Source: Echinococcus granulosus (Eukaryota > Platyhelminthes > Cestoda > Cyclophyllidea > Taeniidae). From it: a stretch of 64,000 bases of DNA. The stretch lies in the NCBI RefSeq assembly GCF_000524195.1, contig NW_020170393.1:1214523-1278522 (forward strand), given 5' to 3'. The stretch's first letter is position 1; each line of letters begins with the position of its first letter. The translations under genes and the position numbers were made by a program. The notes beneath the pieces are model-generated. The model ran no database searches. It saw only the letters and a program-made list of their open reading frames with translations, and was not told where the DNA came from. Shown piece by piece: positions 37,282-50,204 of this stretch.

Positions 37282-40200
37282 CTATACATTCTTGGGCGAT
37301 TCGGATCTGCTGACAACCGGTGCTAATTCGGTGAGCCAGTAGAGGCACGATGTGTCGATCCGCCGATCCGGCCTTGGTTCACCCACCTCCTTGAGAATCC
37401 GCTCAATTTTCGCCTAAGGGGAGGAGGGGATAAAATCAGTACTGCATACACCTTCTTACCAAGTCGTTATCGAGGTATTTCCTGAATTGTTGAGATACGA
37501 TCGAAATTTCTCAGTCCAATAATTTCATCCGTCGACAAAAGGGTGGTAAAAGAATACAGTGATGAAGGAGAGGTACTAACACGTGTTCCATGGAAAGAGT
37601 TGACCAGAGGATATTAGAAATCATCTAGTAAAACGAGTTTTTGTTGTTCATCCAGCTTCCGATTTTTGATAAAGTGAGATTCGAGTAGTTTACTAATAAA
37701 AGGCGAAATAATAAAATCCATTTTGAATAAAAAAACTGCCCAAAAAGATTTAAAAAAGACACAACAGAAAGCATTTTAATTGCAGTAGTAATACGAACTC
37801 AATTTCAATTATTTTAGAAGTCGATTGGGTAACACATCTTCGAGAGCAAACTTCTAATAAGGTCTAGATATCAAAGCTCCTTCACACGACTTAATAACAA
37901 ACACACATTTCTTCAAATCTCGTGATCGTCATCATGAATTCAGTCAGCAGCAGTCACGGTAGCGCCTTGGCAAAGTGACATCTACGCCTCAGATTGCAGA
38001 TTTGACAATGTGGAGTTTGCCAGTCCCGTGCGATCCGGTCTACCCGGTAGTGGCACGGAGCCTTGCCCGCAACCCACCGTGTGTTACGGTGAAGCAACTT
38101 TCAGACTCACAGGCTCTATTACATCCTCAAAGACGGCTCAGGCGATACGATAGGAAATTTAGAAGATGCCATCTCAACTTATTCAAGGCTATTTCGGATT
38201 CACTAATGTCAAAACGCTTGCCAAAATCCACTTTCGAAGTATTCCAAACAGAATGGGGAAGAAACCGGTGCCACCGAGCATTTAATCCCATGAAGATGGT
38301 CTTTTCATCATTGTTAGGAGCGAATTTGGTAGTTTGCAGTAAACATACATGAGACCAAAGGACTGCGACTAATTAATACTCCTCCCTCTCTCTTTTTCTC
38401 GCCTTTCTCCGAGCAAAAATAAAAAATACTGCGCAGAAGGTATAATTGCGTTGTTGCATTGGAGACATAAAGAATAAAAAAACGCTGTCCACGTCGTCAC
38501 TGAGTCGCTAGGTGGTTTCGCACTTTGGTTGTGTACAAAAGTAAGGTGATTTCCTCTATCCCCGTGATGTGGCCTGGGCCGCTCCTCTGAATGAAATGTT
38601 TGATTATTGCATCCGACGGAATGCAGTGGATAAGGTCAGAGTACAGGTGATTGGCTATTTCAATAGACGATTGTTGAAAACATTCACAACGTTAAGAAGC
38701 CTATGTAAACACTTTGTGGGGGTGAATGGATAACGCAAGAAAATCATTTCCATGGACAGCTGTTTTGCGTTTAAGTTTCAATAAGAATTGCCAACTAGAT
38801 GAGACAGCACAGACCTCAGTTGGACGCACCACTGAACAAAAAATCTGGAAGAAAATAAATTGTCATACCATGCTGATGGTGGTGAGATTGGGTGGTTAAA
38901 AAAACCAACACTGACCTTTTGAAAAATTAATTACGCCGGCTGCAACTACCGTGGCAACTCTTCTACTAACGCACCTCCCAACTGTTCAATCCACGCTATA
39001 CTTTGTCTTGAAGCGGCGTAAAAAGGACTTGAATCAGTGCATTGTCTATCCGTTAAAACTACTAGTGAGCACCACTTTCATACTATGGTCTAATAAATAG
39101 CGAAATGGTTGGAATGAAATCGGATTCAGCTATCTGACCTTTTAGCAGAACACCTACCTTGTCGTTGACAATGAAGTACTTCGTTCGCATGTACTTCAGC
39201 ATTCCCAGATCGAGAAGGGTTGTGATAATGTCCTTTGTGGTCATTCCTGTTGCTGCACTGATGACTAAAACAATCAGAAAATATTCCATATTTAAAATCC
39301 TAGATGGTGTGAAGTATACAACTCTGAAAATATCTTAATTAGCCATGGATTAGAACTTTGGATGACGTGATCCATCCCATAGAATGTATAATTAAGTCGA
39401 ATGCTGTTCTGCGAAATGCAGATTGAAAGTCATGTCAACAACTATGGATAGAAAATATCCTCCAGCACAGTTGCGTTGACTCCTCTCAAACCATATTCAG
39501 GTCCTGCCCTCACGATTATGACCAATCGCTTAGCCAAGCACAACGGTAAGCGCCTTTCCAAGGCCAAATCCATCAGATCAAAATCAGCTAATAGCTAGTT
39601 GTGACAAAAGTGGATTCTTCCTGGTGGCCACCTCAGTGGCTAAAACCTAAGAATGCTCAGTTGACACCATTCATTACAGATTCCTGTAGAACAGTCTCCG
39701 CCTGATCAGTCAAAAGTACTCAATGCTTGAAGTGACCACAGCAATGCTGATCGAATCTCAGGGACTCAACCTAGGAACTTCGTATTCCCAAAACCCCATC
39801 TCCGGCACGTCATTTAGATGATATTTAACCATTTCTAGGAAAAAAATCTTCCATTTTTCGACTTCATCTGTGATTTTATTACCGTACTACGGGCTTCTTC
39901 GCCGACAGATGGTTCAGACGACCACCCATCGATTCACAGTCGGACATTTGAAACAAAGAACACGGAAGCAGAATGCAACGAACCCTCAAAGGAGACATTT
40001 TTGTGGTGGTAGGGCTGGAGAAATGAGAGCAGGACCCATCGCCAGTAGCGCCTGTACACTAAAAGTCCCGGCTCCGAGAGAGGTCTTTCCGGCGTGCCCA
40101 AACGGCCCTCCAGGCGACTCAGAGTGTAGCCTATAGATTTCAAAACATTCCAACTGCCAAGAATTTAAACAGTGAAGGTTTGTGTTGCCAAAAATCATAA

Positions 40201-43200
40201 TAAGAAGTACGTTGAAGAAAGGTAAAAATCGCAATAATGCTTTCTAGGTTACACAATCGGTGAGAGAACGAATAGTGTTGGCTTATGAATAACGACATTG
40301 GCATAAGGTAGGCACAAACGATATAAAGTAGGTTTGGGGTGGAGTGGAAGCGCTTTCTTTGCTCTGAAAACCATAAATACCTCCATAGAAAACAGGAGAA
40401 GCAGCCCAGTTGGAGACTTATCTTGACGAAAAACGCAATATCGAACTTTTGACATGGCATGAAAACTGGGCATAGGTTTACCAACGTAGTCACACTTATT
40501 TCTCGCCAAGCTTCAGACTACGAGTGAGTACTGTATCAAATTAGAATAAAGCTTACTTACATTTTTTCATCCTCAACAATGGCCATGTAACAAACACAAA
40601 ATAACATGATTACTTTGGGAATAGGGGATCAATCACACAACCTGCTATCAGATGGGAGTTGGATGATTGAAGTTGAGGTGAACACTACGTGTCTCACCAA
40701 AATCCTATTAATTTGTAAGAGATTCATGATAAAAAAGCAAATTGAGAACTGTCAAGGGGAAAAAATCGTAATTAATTGGAACAAAATAAACCTGGGAAGC
40801 ACAGAAAAAGCACTTTATCTCAGTAATTTTGATAAGAAAACCGAAAAAAAAACATCGACCTAAATCTTGATCAAACTCTGAATCTTGTAAAAACTATATT
40901 TAACCAAGAGCTCATGATAAAGTCACGGTTCTACTCGTAAACTTCTAAACAAAAAAGCTTAGTTGAGGCAAAACATGAGCTTGTGAAAGGAAAGAGCCAA
41001 AGGTAAGGAATGGACTCTGTATTTCGGCTTCCACACATTCTCTTGTTACGCATACATCCACATCCACACTCCCCCCATCGGTTGACACCTAACAGCTGGA
41101 GGGCCTCTCCTCAGAAACATCAGTAAGTCACTTCGTCATCTTTACTGAGTCCGCACAACTCCACTGCTTTGACACCCATTTCAATTCTGCAGTGAAATGA
41201 TGCATCCAACCTCTGCCAAAATTCAGCAACAATAGCCAGCTCTTTGTTGCTCACCGAAAATGAAATAATCCATTGATGACAACCAACGGAGGCTACCTTC
41301 TCAAACTTCCACAGGCTTGCAAATTATGATCTAGCTCATCCCCTTCAAAATAGTAACCTTGGGCTCAGGGGTTTCGTCTCCATTCTGTAAATCCTGCATT
41401 CAACGTTCTTTTATGATTCACGCAAGTGGTAGTCGAGACAGTGGGCTGGATCAGGCTGGCAACCACTTCGGCCCAAGTTGGCACCAGCGTACAGACGCAC
41501 ACCTGGTCGTGGTCGTCCTCGACTCTTGAAGCCTTGGGAGGAGTTACTTTCCTTACTGAGTCTCAGTTGATCGTCTCATCAACACATCAGGCTCCACATC
41601 TTCTGCACATATGGGCAGATTTTAGTTGCACACCTTCATCTACAGGATACTTCGTTCACCAGCTCACTTGAACTTGCACACATACTCACTGAACCACCGC
41701 CCGTGTCCGTGGCTGTCATCTCAATTAACAAATTTAGCGTCGGCTCACGAATTATGCGCCGGCTATAGGTGATAGAACGTATACATGACAACCGTGTGAT
41801 GCCATCACCGTAGCATCCCTTTCAGCGGCAGGCATTTAAAATCACAAGTCCCAATTTGACCTGAGCATCCCTCATACTTACGATTAAGTTCCACGAGAAA
41901 GTGGTACCTGAAACGAGAAGCCTATATCCCTACTGCACATCCATTTCACCTAGCCCCATTGGCTAATAAAAAGAAGAAAAGTGGGAATAATCTTGTGGTC
42001 ATGCAATGAAGAGAAATGAATGTGGGGAATATGCCATTCTCTGGAAAATCAGGGAAGTCCATGACCACGTTTTTTGTCTTAAAAAATGGAGATACCTACG
42101 AAAAAAAAATAACAGCGACAACACCCAAAGCAATCCCATCCCCATTGACGTTCAGTGGGACAATGACTACTAACTAAAAACTCACAACACAAGTAGATGC
42201 GACCAGTTGTTGCAAAAGTGATAAAGGAAACACGCCAAATACTTGTGACGCCGGTAACTCAGATAAAAATCCGGTTGTGGAACCAATGGCTTAGTCTTCT
42301 TGATGGATTTGCCTTTCAAATGTCAGTAAGGCAAGCGCTTTAACTTGAAAGTGGATGCCAATGCCTTTTCAGTATTAACAACACCATTCATGCCTAGATT
42401 CCTCAGGCACAAAGTTACTCAAAAGACATAAATTTAGACAGCTTCCCTTTTAGAGATTTTAGTCGTTTGCTATTCGTAATCTTCGCATTTTCGTGCATTT
42501 AATGGGCCCCCTTCATTCAGTTTTAAAAGTCCTATGAAACGACACAGCCAAGTGCATCCCGTTTAACGACACCGGGAGAACCATTTGGCTCCTTCAAAAA
42601 AGTAGGGGAAAAGCCACAGATTTTTAAATAGGCCTTTTCGTAATTAACTTTCCAGATTGTGCTGAAAATACATTTATCCTCCTTGAGTAAAAAACAAGAC
42701 CTATTAAAAAGTTGCGCTGGTTTCGTGATTCAATAATTCAAGAGGCAAGTGAGCCGAAGATTGCAAGTCATGATAAAGAAGACAAGATTTGATTCAAGTA
42801 ATCAGGGCAGACTTCAGTAAAAGGAATGCTCAAGATGAAGGAAAATGTTGAAGCGGCCATATGTCGAGCCAAAAATGACAGCAGCGACAATTACAAAAAA
42901 AATAAGCAGTGCTCCCACACGTGAGCAGGACTTCCTGCTCACCCACTCAACATCTCATTACGATTGGGCATCCTCTGAGTCTTTGAAAGAAGAACGCGCA
43001 TAGACAAAACAAGAGAAACATTTTTCCCCATTAAAATATACATAATTTCTGGTTCTGCAGAACTTTATTCGACATCTGGAATAGAATCAGGTAATCACAG
43101 AATTTGTGCGATTTCCAACACAGCTGACTGAGAGACACTAGCAAAGCGCATGCAACTACTTAGGACGACGTGGTACTCATTTTCTTCGCACCACGTTCTC

Positions 43201-46200
43201 CTTATTTTGAACCTCCCACCATAAGATGTAGTTTAGACCTCATGAATTTGGCTAAGGCTTGTCTGCCACCTCAAAAAGTGAGTCCAACCCGACCCCAAAG
43301 CCGTGGCTATGAAAGGCCTTGGTAACACTTAATGCATGGCATTTGGAGAAAGAATAGTATGCGGTAGCACTGATCTAACTATTTCGAAGATGGGAGCATG
43401 GTCTTTGCAAAGCTATCAAAAGTGGATCTGTTGCAAGGGTCCTAAGCAAGTGCTTTGAATCATTCGATAAATCACTCAAAAGGGAGTGTTGCATCGTGTT
43501 CTGGGAGACACTTTCACTTTTTGTTCAAACAGTAGAGATGTGTCGCCACTGACTAAAACAAATCCAGACTACCATGTCAATAGCACCCGGAAAGGTTTAG
43601 TGCTGACATCAATCGAACATTGCCTTCACATCTACTATCAAATGAGAGGGGAAGTCGTGGTGAAAACTACTAAGCAAATGGGTACCAATACGCACCCAAT
43701 GAGAGATTGGCAATACAGTTGGAGTCGGAGGAAGGAGAGGGCAAGGGAGGGAGAAAGATACCGCCTCATCCTCATCTCCACCCTCATCCGTCGTACCCTT
43801 CTAATAATACTCGTCCAAATCATGATTGGCACCTCGTCATGACGTTCGAAAATCACATGATCACATGCAAAATAGACCCAACAAGTTGGGAAAGAGGGAG
43901 ACAGAAACGGAGGCGGCTACAGCTATGCTTACTTCAAGAAGTTAAACCGTCCACATGACTGGAAATTGAAGGCTTGTCTATTTGAGAATTTAGGATTGTT
44001 ATAAAGGTTATGTTAATGGATGCAATATTTGAAAAAAAAACATTCTGCAATTACTGTTTTCTTACCACCGAAATAACATGAGCTTATTTGGCTACCCTGG
44101 TTTTGCAAGAAATGAGGAACTCAAATTGAAGAGACAAAAACAGGCAGTTTAAGTGAAGTGTCGGGCCCCAACCTAGAAGGGAAAGAACAGCCCAAGAAGA
44201 CCACTAATAAATCACAATCTGGAAGGTAACTCTTTATGAATTTGTAATTCGTGCCAAAGGTAGGCATCATTTGCCTTCCCTTACGCAGTGCATAGAGTAC
44301 GGTAGGAATGCAAAAGTCGTCCTAATGCCATCCGCTACATAAATGCTTTGAATCAAGCAAAAACGATAAAAAAGGCCCACTCGCCACCAACTCTGCTGCT
44401 AAGGAGATGAGTTTTAAAGTAAAACCCTTCTCATTTACTGGAATGCCCTCAATTTTTAAGATCATGACATCCAAAGCAATGTTTGGAGTTTATAAATGAA
44501 AATCTTAGGGATTAAACGTAGTATTTCAAGACACCAAATTAAGGTTTAGCGGCATGAAAGAATCTCATAATTCGTGTAGAATCCTCAAAAAAGAATATTC
44601 AACACTAAGTCAACTTCATTGAAGTCCCCACGATCGTGTACTTAAATTTCTCATAGTCTGTCATGGTCACCAGCCCGCCCCACATGATATTAGAGCCAAT
44701 GGAGCAGTCGACCCCTGAACAATCGGAACAGTTGACGAGCCGTTGATAGAGAAGGGCCTTCATGCTTCGGCACTATAGTCTCCTCTCATACTCGGGAACA
44801 GACGATCAGGGAGTTCCATGATCATGCCCTCCTCGTAGCTCCGTGAATTTGAACTATCATGATGGAGGGAGCGTCGTGAAAGGGCTCGCCAAGATGGGCA
44901 CCCAAACTCTAATGTATATGACTGAGGCAACTGCAGCTGCCACGTGTGGAAGCTGCCTGCCAGTTCTAGTCTAACAGAAACTTTATTAAACAGCAATTCC
45001 CCGTGGCTTTACGGAAATACGCATGCTGATGCCTATTTTTAAATGTACTTTAAAGTAATACCCTCGAATACCCACAAAGCCCTGTGTAATTAAACAAGTA
45101 TACATGTACGCAAACAACGACTGACGGAATGTTACAAGACTTCGGGTGACCGCAGATTCAATGCAGTCTCCACTAACAGCAAATCGGGTGCTAATTAAAA
45201 GCTAATTCAATGTCTCTGTTTGGACAAAACACACAGAGATCTCAAGAGGTGCTACATTGAAAGACCCCATTGCTGACTTATTCCGGTACCTGGGATACTT
45301 CATGTCAAATTCAATGAGATCACCTTCACCAGAAGGGCTTTGTATGGTCCAGTTCTAACAAATATTCACGCAGGCTAAATGGTGAATTAGTGAAGATTTT
45401 TTTCGAGATTGCTTTTAGGAAAACAGACACTGGAGAGCAGACGAAGTAATAGCGTGCAACATCTATTAGTGCTCCTCGGTCGCCAATCAAGAAAACATTT
45501 GTACATTAAGTAATGTGTATTCTAATTATGCTTTAAAATCATGCACAGTGAAAGAAAAACAACTCTTCGGTGTGTAGACAGTAGTAGAATCATGTATAAT
45601 GCAATCCACACATTGCTGGTAAAAGTAGGAGCAATTTCATCAACCATCAGCCGTGCCTAGACCTCTATCCCCTAAAGCATCAACGAGATGCATGGTCAAT
45701 CAAGGCGACCCTCTAAGGCAGTATTAAGTAGGAATAGCTTATTGTGTGGATTACTGATGGTGTATTTAGTAAACGTCTTCCAGACTACTTGAACTAATGG
45801 CTTGGTTTCACGGAAAATGCATATTTGAATAATTTTGAGGTTCCGCTAATGAAAAATGTTACGAATAGTGGAGAGTAGGCGGGGAGCCTTAAATAGCTGG
45901 CAGGACAACAAAGTGACGTACTGAATTCAATGAGCATGTGACCGAACCCCTGCCTCTGATAATGTGGCATCACCAGAACGCAAGAGAGATTGTTAAATGT
46001 GGCGGGTGGGAGATCTTGCTCTTCCGCTTTGTGCTGGAGGTAACGAAAAAGAGGACAAGTTAGTATACGCATAACAAACGAATCAATTGCATTTGGATTC
46101 CAAAACGAGACAGCGATTTGTGTTATGGGTGAAAGAAGAAAATAGTTTTTCAAGATTGCAGAAGGGACACCGGTTCCTCCCTTTAAAAACACGAATGAGG

Positions 46201-49200
46201 GTTTACACGGAAAACCAAATAATGCACTGATCGAGACTGTCCAAGCAAAATGCCTACATTAGCATTCAATTTTTAAGAATAGATGATAGAAGAACAAGCG
46301 AAATTACTCCAGTACAACAGAGCACGATAGTTGATAAGCAAATTTACTTTAACAGATTCCCGAGAGCATATAACGTGAAAATGACACTGAAGGAAGACGG
46401 GAACAACCAAAACTGGGGTTCGTGTATCATTAATAGACTAACAGTTATAAAGGAGCTATTCAAAGACCTAGATCAAATTGCGTACAACAGCACCGATTTC
46501 AAATAAATACTTTAATAAAAAATTAACTTATGAGACAAGTGGATTCGGCCATAACATCCTGTGTCATTCAGTTCGACTAGTTGACAGTGGCAATGAATTG
46601 CAAAAAGAAATACAAATGAGATAGTCAAATGCATAAAAAGCTTCCTATGATTATTTGTCGATGTGGGAAATTTTCGAGCGTCAAATAAGAATTTCTCAAT
46701 ATTCTTCATTAAAAATGACAACAAAGTCAAAGAAAATCCATTGACAAATCAGTTACTAATAGAACGATGAAATGGGACCAGGTCGTCCATCATGGAAAAG
46801 AAACAAGCAAAGAATGGCTAATACAAAAATTTGCCCGAAATTCAAACAGTGTACGGCAAGAATGATACATTCTTCATTCGACACTGGATTAGGCATGAAA
46901 ATTACCTTGGAAAAGTAGCCAACGATGTGACATCCAGATTCATCAGCTTTGGTAAGAATGTAGAAAATGAACGCTGATACCCGGTCGATCTCGTGGACGG
47001 TTTTCTGCTTCAAGTACAACTTGGCCAGAAGGCACAGATTGTGGCAGTATTCCTAAGAACAAAAATGGTTTACTGAATCACTGTAAGTAAGGCATTGATA
47101 CTTAAAGCCGATAAAGTTACCGCCGAATTGGTAGTTGACCAAAAAAATTTTGTGCATTTACCAACACAACAGACTGCAGTTCTTATTACTCATGTGAATT
47201 ATAAAGCACAAATAACGTTAGGCCAACATCGGTAATCTTTAACCAACCCATACTACTTTCTCCATATTCTGTACCTCCTATCATAAAATATGGCCTGAAT
47301 AGCATGAATTTGTCTCAAGCTTGCTTTGCTGGCCCATTTTAATTCGATCCCAAAGCCATGGTTACAGGAGATCCTAGTAACACTTTCTGTACAGTATTCG
47401 GAGAAGGTGTAGTATGCGATAGTACTAGTAAATCAATTTCCATTCTGCTAATAAACTGCTCAGAGATAAAAGCATCACCTTCGCAAAATTACCATACAAA
47501 CGAATCTGCTACACATACCCTAAGTACTTTGAATCTTACGATAAATCACTCAAAGACAAATGTTGCATCTCGTTCAGGAAGGTTCTCCCCTCTCGATAAA
47601 ACTGTAGTTGCGTGTCGCTATCAATTAGAGTAAAGATTCTCATGCCAAAAGCGCTTAGCAGGGTTTAAATAGCGATAGCAATAGTACAATGCCCTTACAT
47701 CTAATATCAACCGGGAAGGGAAGTCGTGGTGAGAACCACTAAGCAAATGGGTCAAATGGATGTCCAACAACAGATTTGGACTTTATTTTGGGTGGGAAGA
47801 AGGGAGAGGGAAGGCGGAGGGAGACACCGTCTCATCCTTCATGCTCGCCCGATAGTCATGACTGGTGTCTCTTTGTGGCGTCCGAAAATTACTTGATTAC
47901 ATGTGAAATAGACTGAACAAATCGGGAGCAAGTGAGATAGAAACGGAGACGACTACGGCTATGTTGTTTGCTTCCAGAAGATAGGCTTGTTACATAAATG
48001 TAAATTATGGGCTCGTACATTTATGGATTTATGGATTGTAAGAAGTGTTTTTAATGGACACAACATTTTACGAAAGCATTTCGCAGTTATTGAGTTTAGT
48101 GTAGAAGCTATACGGCCCTAAATTGCTACTTTTCATGCCAAAAGAATTACGCTAACTTCGAAATTCTATAAATAGAACACTTTTGCAGAAAGTTTGTGCC
48201 AACCTGTAATTTACCCGCAGCAATAACCAATTACTATCCCAACAATCCTTCATTATAAGCTGACCTTTTGCAGAGCCCCGTTGACTTCGAAGAACGACAG
48301 TTTATCTTTTCGATAGATTTCGTTGCCTGGGGGGAACCTTCGCTTACAACGGAGCTACAGAAGAAAAAGTAGGAAACCAATGACAACAACCTCACAATCC
48401 AATCAGACCGTTTCGACATGCTATTATCATAAGCACAACCGCCACTCCGATTGAACTCAGAAAGTGTTATAAGATGTCTGCAAATCGACTTAAGAAACTG
48501 TAAAAATTTATCCCTTAGAAATGGTCGAAGTTGCCTACCCTATGACGACGGTAGCCAACGAGATGAGGCACATAGGAGAGACAGAATTCGCAGATGTAAA
48601 TGCGAGGAAGGCAGGCGATTGTAGGCGGGAAGACACTCCCATACCATGTTTGCATTTCCCAATCACCGAACACAATCTCCTTGATGTTATTTTCGGTATA
48701 CAAAGGGGTTTCAGTGGTAGTGTTGGGCAAAGGTGAAATAAAGACCTGCGATGAAAGGGGTTTCTTGTCCTTCTGCATCCCATGTAACTTTGCCAGTGTA
48801 ATAAGATGATCCTCGACTTCCTTTTTCTAAAACAAAAAGCACGTAACAATAAACAGCTAAGGAAGCATGGCTAGTTTGACAAACAGGAATGTGAAAAGAG
48901 TCCAACAACCGATAGACCGGGTTCTATGGTAATTACGCCAAGTAACCTTTAAGTAGCAAAAGCAAGCAAGTGCAGAGACGCCTTAATAAATAGTCTTCCG
49001 TATAAACCAATTAAACTAAAAAATGCGAGTTTCACACCTTATCTGAAGCCAGTTTTTGCTGTGCTCGACGGAACAGTAGAATATCGGCATCAGAAGCAAG
49101 ACCATCCAAGCAAGGTTCATTAACTTTGATGAATTGTTTGTCAATGCTTAGTTCCTCGTCCAAGTTTTCGAAGGGTTGGAGATCTTGAGAGGGTTCTCGG

Positions 49201-49542
49201 ATTTCACGGAAGTATTCTATGGTATTGTTGTGATATTTTGGGCAACCAGAGAGGGTTATATGACTGCTCCTAACCCCATCGACGTGCCCAAGACTATTGC
49301 ACCCCTTGAGAATGCAGTATTTCGGAACAAATACTGGGGCTATATGCAAAAAATAAAGTTATACAAGAAAATACGTAAGGGCTCAAATAGCATGGACGCG
49401 CGGAGCATAAGAGCATTGCGTCTTGCAATAAGATGAGCCTTCTTGACTATATTTTTCTCTCTAGCATCGTGTGATCGAGCAAATCCTCGACGATCTGGCG
49501 AACTCAGGAAACAAAACACCGCTTACTTTTTTTCCGGGGCAT
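37282..49542 (-). CDS. KAT7: MYST histone acetyltransferase of KAT7/HBO1 type
   Basis: KAT7 acetylates histones H3/H4 in complexes with BRPF or JADE scaffolds. Ten exons close in phase: 49542-49527, 49494-49375, 49339-49038, 48826-48539, 48354-48265, 47052-46906, 46033-45922, 40130-39984, 39264-39158, 37413-37282, giving 486 aa (human 611). A C2HC finger typical of KAT7 ([10 protein letters not shown]...LSGCPKYHN) is followed by FRRAQ. The MYST domain has the zinc finger ICEFC...HRLRC, the auto-acetylated Lys region [13 protein letters not shown], catalytic Cys in [10 protein letters not shown], the acetyl-CoA loop [14 protein letters not shown], and catalytic Glu in TPERPLSE. The C-terminus IDTSCLYW resembles human MDPSCLKW. 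Exon 1 encodes five codons (MPRKK plus one base) before a 32-nt intron; human also begins MPRRK. The Ser-rich N-terminus of human KAT7 is mostly absent. Intron 7 is 5.8 kb with R2 and R3 copies. Confidence 0.93.
41281..41870 (+). repeat. R2 repeat, copy 2 (in KAT7 intron 7)
   Basis: Near-identical to 25495-26107 with scattered substitutions and a small deletion near 41350 (relative to AGCTTCGCCTCTTATGC in copy 1). It lies antisense to the KAT7 transcript if read in the same sense as copy 1. Confidence 0.85.
43137..43985 (+). repeat. R3 repeat, copy 2 (in KAT7 intron 7)
   Basis: It starts GACACTAGCAAAGCGCATGC and follows copy 1 in block order through CTTGGTAACACTTAATGCAT, the GA-rich GGAGAGGGCAAGGGAGGGAG and ATCACATGCAAAATAGACCC to about 43985. 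It has the same orientation as the other copies. Confidence 0.75.
47215..48000 (+). repeat. R3 repeat, copy 3 (in KAT7 intron 5)
   Basis: It shares TCTCCATATTCTGTACCTCC, CCCAAAGCCATGGTTACAGG, GATAAATCACTCAAAGACAA, GGGAAGTCGTGGTGAGAACC, AAATGGGTC and the GGAGGGAGACACCGTCTCAT block with copies 1 and 2. It ends at about 48000, some 265 bp below exon 5. Confidence 0.75.
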
Positions 49543-50204
49543 TGGTTATCAATCTCCGAGGCTAAAGGACACCCAGACGAATCAAATAACAGTCGAGAAC
49601 TATGGGTAAGTAGAACAAAATACAGACTGGGCATATCAAATGGGATTTCAACATGTCCACTTGGGCATCTGAGTGAAGAGCATTAAAGATTTTAAAACTA
49701 ATTTTCAGAGTTGTCAGAACTAGTAAGGATTATTGCATTAAAAAACCAAAATTACCATTTAAAAGGAACAAACCTGTATAGAACAAGTGCTTGCCAATCA
49801 AATTTTGATTTTAAATGCCTTTAATTTTAAGCGATGATATTAAGGCAAAAGTTCTTTTAGGAGGGAGAATTTTTGTCTAAGCAACAAATGACTCTAAATG
49901 GTTATACTTTAACTATGTTTCTAAGTTTTTCAATGCGAAAGACTGCTAACATTGTCTTGGATCAATGCAAAATTGCAGAATATATTGATACCTCAATACG
50001 TCGTATATGCAAGAATATAACTGAATTGGAGATGTCGCCTTTGTCATTACAAATTTCTTCGCCCTGGAAATCGTAGTAATATCCCGAATTTGTCATTTAT
50101 CCTCATTTTTGTGACACGTTTGTTAGATCTGTATTTCAATTGGTCCCAGCATTACTGCAGCAGTCGAAGTTTCGTGCTGCAGCCATTTTTGGCCTTTTAC
50201 GGAC
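49543..50204. promoter_or_regulatory. Shared divergent promoter region of KAT7 and SF3B3
   Basis: 662 bp separate the two ATGs, which read away from each other. Unless unseen leader exons lie elsewhere, both promoters must be within this stretch. It is AT-rich in the middle (49690-50060) with no TATA element that stands out. Confidence 0.45.

Noticed and set aside
37975..38352. 125-codon plus-strand frame in KAT7 intron 9
   Set aside because: No domain or splice context; antisense to a well-supported gene and of random composition.
44590..44763. Minus-strand frame [15 protein letters not shown]... within KAT7 intron 7
   Set aside because: About 53 codons, no family recognised, and KAT7 is complete without it. 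No supporting neighbouring exon found.
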